This document shows, piece after piece, positions 7,149 to 9,799 of a stretch of DNA of 9,799 nt. Every line of letters starts with the position of its first letter. The first letter of the stretch is position 1. The notes beneath the pieces were generated by a model, which was not told the origin of the DNA, did no database searches, and saw only the letters and a program-made list of their open reading frames with translations. The position numbers and the translations under genes were made by a program. Source of the DNA: an uncultured Haloferula sp. (lineage in GTDB: Bacteria > Verrucomicrobiota > Verrucomicrobiae > Verrucomicrobiales > Akkermansiaceae); contig CAMLOZ010000086.1 of NCBI GenBank assembly GCA_946481625.1, positions 1 through 9,799 of the forward strand, in the 5' to 3' direction.

Positions 7149-7172
7149 GTTCCGGAGCTTTTGAATTTACGG

Positions 7173-7203
7173 CGGCCAAGGCGGGTGCTTCCTGCCTTGG
7201 CCG
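7173..7203. terminator. Hairpin terminator between convergent genes
   Basis: CGGCCAAGGC (7173-7182) pairs perfectly with GCCTTGGCCG (7194-7203). The stem extends inward by one G·T and two G-C pairs to about 13 bp around the loop TGCTT (7186-7190). Only three T residues follow on the plus strand, and on the minus strand the next bases are mixed, so it may be partly Rho-assisted. It is 25 nt past the small plus-strand gene and 57 nt past the purB stop, so it could serve both. A weaker hairpin (GAGCC 7222-7226, GGCTC 7230-7234) with TTT on the minus strand sits closer to purB. Confidence 0.75.
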
Positions 7204-7259
7204 TTTACCTTCACTCCGAAAGAGCCTGCGGCTCCAAAGGGAAGGATCGCCCGCGGCTG

Positions 7260-8678
7260 TTAGAGGATCGAGCCGGGTTTGTAGGCGGCACCGGCGGGGT
7301 AGCGCTTTTCGATGGCGTGGACCTGGCGTTCGAAGGATTCGATCTGGGCGCGGGCGGCACCGGCGTTGCTCTCGCCTTCGGCGACGATGGCGTCGAGCGC
7401 GGCTTGGTCGAGAGGGATGCGCTCGTCTGCGGCGAGGCGGGCGACGAGGTCGTTCACGGTGGTCTTGCCGGCGCGGAGATCGTTCACGGTAGCGACGGCG
7501 TGTTCCTTGATCGCCTTGTGGGCGGTCTCGCGGCCGACACCGGATTTCACCGCTTCCATCATGATGGTGGTGGTCATGAGGAAGGGCAGGTAGTGCGCGT
7601 TCTCCTTCGCGATGACGGCGGGGTAGGCGTCCATCTGGTCGAGGACGGTGAGGTAAGTCTCGAAGAGGCCGTCGATGGTGAAGAAGGCATCCGGAAGCAT
7701 GACGCGGCGGACCACGGAGCAGGAGACGTCGCCTTCATTCCACTGGTCGCCGGCGAGACCGGAGGCCATGGCGAGGTAGCCTTTCAGGATCACGTGGAAG
7801 CCGTTCACGCGCTCGCAGGAGCGGGAATTCATCTTGTGCGGCATGGCGCTCGATCCGGTCTGGCCGGGAGCGAAGCCTTCGCTGGCGGTCTCGTGGCCGG
7901 CCATGAGGCGGAGGGTTCGGCAGAAAGAGGAGGGGCCGCTGGCGAGATCGGTGAGGGCGGAGACGACGCGGAAGTCGAGCGAGCGCGGATAGACCTGGCC
8001 GACATTCGTCCAGACGGCGGGCATGCCGAGGTGGGCGACGACGCGCTTCTCAAGCTCCGCAACTTGCGAGGCATCGCCATCGAAGAGTGAAAGCTGGTCC
8101 ATCTGGGTGCCGACGGCGCCTTTCAGGCCGCGGACGGGATAGCGGGCGATGATGTCTTCCAGCGCGTGGAATGCAGAGAGCATTTCCTCCCCGAACATGG
8201 CGATGCGCTTGCCGAGGGTGGTCGGCTGGGCAGCCACGTTGTGGGTGCGGGCGGTGATGACGACATCCGCCCATTGTTCGGCGCGGCAGCGCAGGCGGTG
8301 GAGGACGGCGACGGACTTGTCGCGGACGGCGAGGAGAGAGCGGAAGACCTGGAGTTGCTCCACATTCTCGGTGAGATCGCGGGAGGTCATGCCCTTGTGG
8401 ATGTGCTCGTGACCGGCGAGGTCGTTGAACTCCTCGATGCGGGCCTTCACGTCGTGGCGGGTGACGCGCTCGCGGGCCATGATCGAGCCGGGATCGACGC
8501 TGTCCTTGGCCTTTTCGTAAGCGGCGATGGCTTCGGCCGGGATGTCGAGGCCGAGGTCGCGCTGGGCCTTCATCACCGCGATCCAAAATTCGCGCTCGAG
8601 CACGATGCGGCCCTCCGCGGACCAGATGGCTTGCAAGGCGGAAGAGGCGTAGCGCTCGGCGAGGACGTTCGGGATCAC
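7260..8678 (-). CDS. purB: Adenylosuccinate lyase
   Basis: PurB acts twice in purine synthesis: it releases fumarate from SAICAR to give AICAR, and from adenylosuccinate to give AMP. It is a cytoplasmic homotetramer. The call gives 472 residues. TRHDVKA (73-79) holds the His75 expected at the active site, KGMTSRDLTEN is at 95-105, and ARTHNVAAQPTTLGKR (143-158) holds the general-acid His146. The flexible signature loop is GSSAMPHKMN (275-284) with the catalytic serine. QWNEGDVSCSVVRR (312-325) and the C-terminal domain (about 365-472) are intact. By motifs it resembles the actinobacterial PurB group (HNVAAQ, SSAMPHKMN, GDQWNEGDVSCSVVRR) more than the E. coli form. No ATG precedes the conserved NVLAERYAS; GTG at 8678 fits family N-termini, and TTG codons upstream are alternatives. 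It stands alone, with no other pur gene in view. Confidence 0.96.
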   Translation of the reverse strand: MIPNVLAERYASSALQAIWSAEGRIVLEREFWIAVMKAQRDLGLDIPAEAIAAYEKAKDSVDPGSIMARERVTRHDVKARIEEFNDLAGHEHIHKGMTSRDLTENVEQLQVFRSLLAVRDKSVAVLHRLRCRAEQWADVVITARTHNVAAQPTTLGKRIAMFGEEMLSAFHALEDIIARYPVRGLKGAVGTQMDQLSLFDGDASQVAELEKRVVAHLGMPAVWTNVGQVYPRSLDFRVVSALTDLASGPSSFCRTLRLMAGHETASEGFAPGQTGSSAMPHKMNSRSCERVNGFHVILKGYLAMASGLAGDQWNEGDVSCSVVRRVMLPDAFFTIDGLFETYLTVLDQMDAYPAVIAKENAHYLPFLMTTTIMMEAVKSGVGRETAHKAIKEHAVATVNDLRAGKTTVNDLVARLAADERIPLDQAALDAIVAEGESNAGAARAQIESFERQVHAIEKRYPAGAAYKPGSIL

Positions 8679-8736
8679 GCGGGGATGAAGCGGTTCCGAG
8701 GTCGGGGCGCGCAAGGGTAAATTGGGAAGGGAGAAC

Positions 8737-8771
8737 CACGGAATACAGGAATACGCGGAACACGCGGAAAT
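8737..8771. repeat. Short tandem repeat, about four copies of a 9-bp unit
   Basis: The units are CACGGAATA (8737-8745), CAGGAATA (8746-8753, one base short), CGCGGAACA (8754-8762) and CGCGGAAAT (8763-8771), a degenerate C(A/G)CGGAAnA. They lie about 60-95 bp upstream of the purB start and 95-130 bp upstream of the divergent DUF1275 gene. A/C/G-rich tandem repeats of this type are, from memory, seen in intergenic DNA of Planctomycetes and Verrucomicrobia. They could be a slippage product or a repeated regulator site. Confidence 0.6.
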
Positions 8772-8800
8772 CGGACTCTTACGGGACGGCGGCTCCGCGA

Positions 8801-8829
8801 TTGCATTCCGCCCTTGGATTCGCCATACT
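8801..8829 (+). promoter_or_regulatory. Possible sigma70-type promoter for the DUF1275 gene
   Basis: TTGCAT (8801-8806) and CATACT (8824-8829) are separated by exactly 17 bp. They match the -35 and -10 consensus at 3 and 4 of 6 positions. Transcription would start near 8836, leaving a leader of about 29 nt before ATG 8865. The match is modest, and such pairs occur by chance. Confidence 0.3.
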
Positions 8830-8864
8830 CCTCGCACCGTGGAACTCCATCGCCCTCACTGCCG

Positions 8865-9554
8865 ATGACCGAGGAAGCGGTGCAGGCCAAGCCCGTATGG
8901 GTGCTGCTCGGCGGGTGCATCCTGGCCTTCCTGGCGGCGGCGGTGAATGCGGATTTCATGCTGCGGCTAGGCGTTTCCGTCAGCCATCTCACCGGCGATC
9001 TTTCACGGATCGCCTCCGAAGCCCCTCTGGACGGCAGGGGCTGGTCCTTGGAAGCGGTGATCCTGGGGCTGTCCGTCACCGGGTTCGTGGGCGGGGCGGC
9101 GACGGCGGGGTTCTTCATCCATCATCCGAATCTCCAGCTAGGCCGGCCCTACGGGCGCTCGGTCATCGCGGTGGGAGCCATTCTCATGGCCACCCATCCG
9201 ATCGCCCGATACTCCCCCCTGCCCGCGTGTTTCCTGGCGGCATGGGCCTGCGGGATGCAGAATGCGCTGGCGACCCGCTACCGCGGCCTGGTGCTGAGGA
9301 CGACCCACATCACCGGTCTGCTCACGGATCTCGGGCAATTGATCGGGATGCGCTTGCGAGGGCATCCGATCGAGGCGTGGAAGATCACCACTCCCTTCGT
9401 TCTTGCGGCTTCCTTTGCCGCGGGTGCCACGGCCGGCTCGATCATCCAGTTGAGGACCGCGATCCCGGTCACCCCGGCCTGCGGGGCAATCTATATTCTG
9501 GGAGGCGCGCTGTGGTCGATGATCAAGCGCCGGCAGCGACCGGTGGCGGATTGA
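8865..9554 (+). CDS. DUF1275 (YoaK-type) integral membrane protein
   Basis: The family is a widespread set of small inner-membrane proteins of unknown function. It has 229 residues, the usual length. Hydrophobic segments lie at about 11-35, 62-84, 98-113, 118-135, 175-195 and 204-220, giving about six membrane spans. The family signatures are SHLTGDLSRI (40-49, where relatives have a TGN-type motif) and a strong second one, GMQNALATRYRG (130-141) followed by TTHITGLLTDLGQLIG (146-161). The C-terminus is basic (KRRQRP, 221-226), suggesting a cytoplasmic end. ATG 8865 is the start that fits the family. An in-frame TTG at 8814 would add 17 polar residues without homology. No Shine-Dalgarno is seen. 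It is divergent from purB and 76 bp before the GH127-like gene on the same strand. Confidence 0.93.
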   Translation: MTEEAVQAKPVWVLLGGCILAFLAAAVNADFMLRLGVSVSHLTGDLSRIASEAPLDGRGWSLEAVILGLSVTGFVGGAATAGFFIHHPNLQLGRPYGRSVIAVGAILMATHPIARYSPLPACFLAAWACGMQNALATRYRGLVLRTTHITGLLTDLGQLIGMRLRGHPIEAWKITTPFVLAASFAAGATAGSIIQLRTAIPVTPACGAIYILGGALWSMIKRRQRPVAD

Positions 9555-9566
9555 CACGAACCAAAT

Positions 9567-9582
9567 ATCAAACGTGTTTGAT
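9567..9582. promoter_or_regulatory. Operator-like palindrome upstream of the GH127-like gene
   Basis: ATCAAAC (9567-9573) and GTTTGAT (9576-9582) are perfect inverted 7-mers two bases apart. Pairing resumes one mismatch further out (AA/TT). The spacer is too short for an RNA hairpin, so a DNA-bound dimeric regulator is the better reading. It ends 48 bp before the glycosidase ATG, and a consensus TTGACA lies just upstream at 9551-9556 over the stop of the previous gene. No good -10 follows at the right distance, so the promoter is unproven. A LacI- or GntR-type repressor is possible. Confidence 0.5.
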
Positions 9583-9588
9583 TTTGAT

Positions 9589-9609
9589 GGAAGGTAGTCC
9601 AGACTTTCC
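9589..9609 (+). promoter_or_regulatory. Short hairpin in the leader of the GH127-like gene
   Basis: GGAAGGT (9589-9595) pairs with ACTTTCC (9603-9609), 7 bp with one G·T, around the loop AGTCCAG. No T-run follows, so termination of the DUF1275 transcript here would be weak. It ends 21 nt before the ATG and could affect translation of the next gene or be chance. Confidence 0.3.
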
Positions 9610-9630
9610 GCCGTAAAGCCCGCCGTGCCT

Positions 9631-9799
9631 ATGAGGTCCTCTGTTTTTCTCGCCCTTTCCGCTCCGCTGGCCCTTCTGGGAATCGTGTCACTTGCCGACC
9701 CCGCTCCGGCGACGGCGGGAGCCGGGCTGCAGCCCGAGCACTTCAGCGCGCTGCCGCTCGGGAGCGTGAAGCCGCAGGGGTGGCTGAGGCAGCAACTCG
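9631..9799 (+). CDS. Secreted GH127/DUF1680-family-like protein (beta-L-arabinofuranosidase type), 5' end only
   Basis: Only 56 residues are in the window. MRSSVFLALS then APLALLGIVS form a Sec signal with an Arg n-region and an Ala-rich cut region around PATAGA (26-31). The mature start carries LPLGSVKPQGWLRQQL (41-56), the characteristic opening of DUF1680/GH127-type glycosidases (relatives read PLG-[SA]-[IV]-[KR]-P-x-GWL-x-x-QL). Those enzymes remove L-arabinofuranose or related sugars from plant or algal polysaccharides, and secretion fits that role. The ATG is the only start that keeps the whole signal. The gene runs off the window, so catalytic residues cannot be checked; related families (GH137, GH142, GH146) share similar openings. 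The upstream palindrome suggests substrate-controlled expression. Confidence 0.75.
   Translation, partial: MRSSVFLALSAPLALLGIVSLADPAPATAGAGLQPEHFSALPLGSVKPQGWLRQQL

Noticed and set aside
8801..9616. A 271-residue plus-strand frame overlapping the DUF1275 gene
   Set aside because: It is Arg/Gly/His-rich without domains, a frame-shifted shadow of the membrane protein.

Overview
This is a GC-rich bacterial window with very high GC at third codon positions and almost no visible Shine-Dalgarno sequences. That pattern, an actinobacterial-like PurB and a GH127/DUF1680-type secreted glycosidase start all fit a Verrucomicrobiota genome (Luteolibacter-like). The assignment is inferred from style, not proven. 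I see no rRNA, tRNA, CRISPR array, transposase or phage gene. Most of the window looks like ordinary chromosome with a few unexplained parts.

Layout. (1) Positions 3618 down to 1, minus strand, hold a molybdenum-hydroxylase operon. It has a small [2Fe-2S] subunit (IorA/CoxS type), a large Tat-exported molybdopterin subunit (IorB type) that starts inside the stop of the small one, and after 97 bp an XdhC/CoxI-like maturation factor cut by the window edge. No FAD subunit (CoxM type) and no cytochrome c is present, so the electron acceptor and substrate are unknown. (2) Positions 3619-3954 are non-coding, with several inverted repeats. (3) Positions 6570 down to 3955, minus strand, hold a secreted protein of unknown function, a 3-hydroxyisobutyrate-dehydrogenase-family oxidoreductase overlapping it by 4 nt, and YgfZ, the folate-binding protein that supports Fe-S enzymes. 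(4) Positions 6909-7148, plus strand, hold a 79-residue protein with an Arg-rich N-terminus and a hydrophobic segment, followed by a strong hairpin shared with the convergent gene. (5) purB lies at 8678 down to 7260, minus strand, with a GTG start. (6) Positions 8865-9554, plus strand, encode a DUF1275 (YoaK-type) membrane protein. (7) From 9631, plus strand, a secreted GH127/DUF1680-like protein starts and runs off the window behind an operator-like palindrome.

How they work together. The small subunit would pass electrons from the Mo site of the large subunit through two [2Fe-2S] clusters. It has no signal of its own, so it would be co-exported with the Tat-signalled large subunit after the XdhC-like protein has helped load sulfurated Mo cofactor. 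YgfZ, just upstream on the same strand, could help Fe-S enzymes, but the 336-bp gap argues against one simple operon. The other genes look functionally unrelated.

Nothing here is clearly a new defence or mobile system. The best candidates for undescribed biology are the XdhC homologue with an altered nucleotide-binding motif, the secreted-protein/dehydrogenase pair, the small terminator-linked secreted protein, and the palindrome-rich 3619-3954 spacer.
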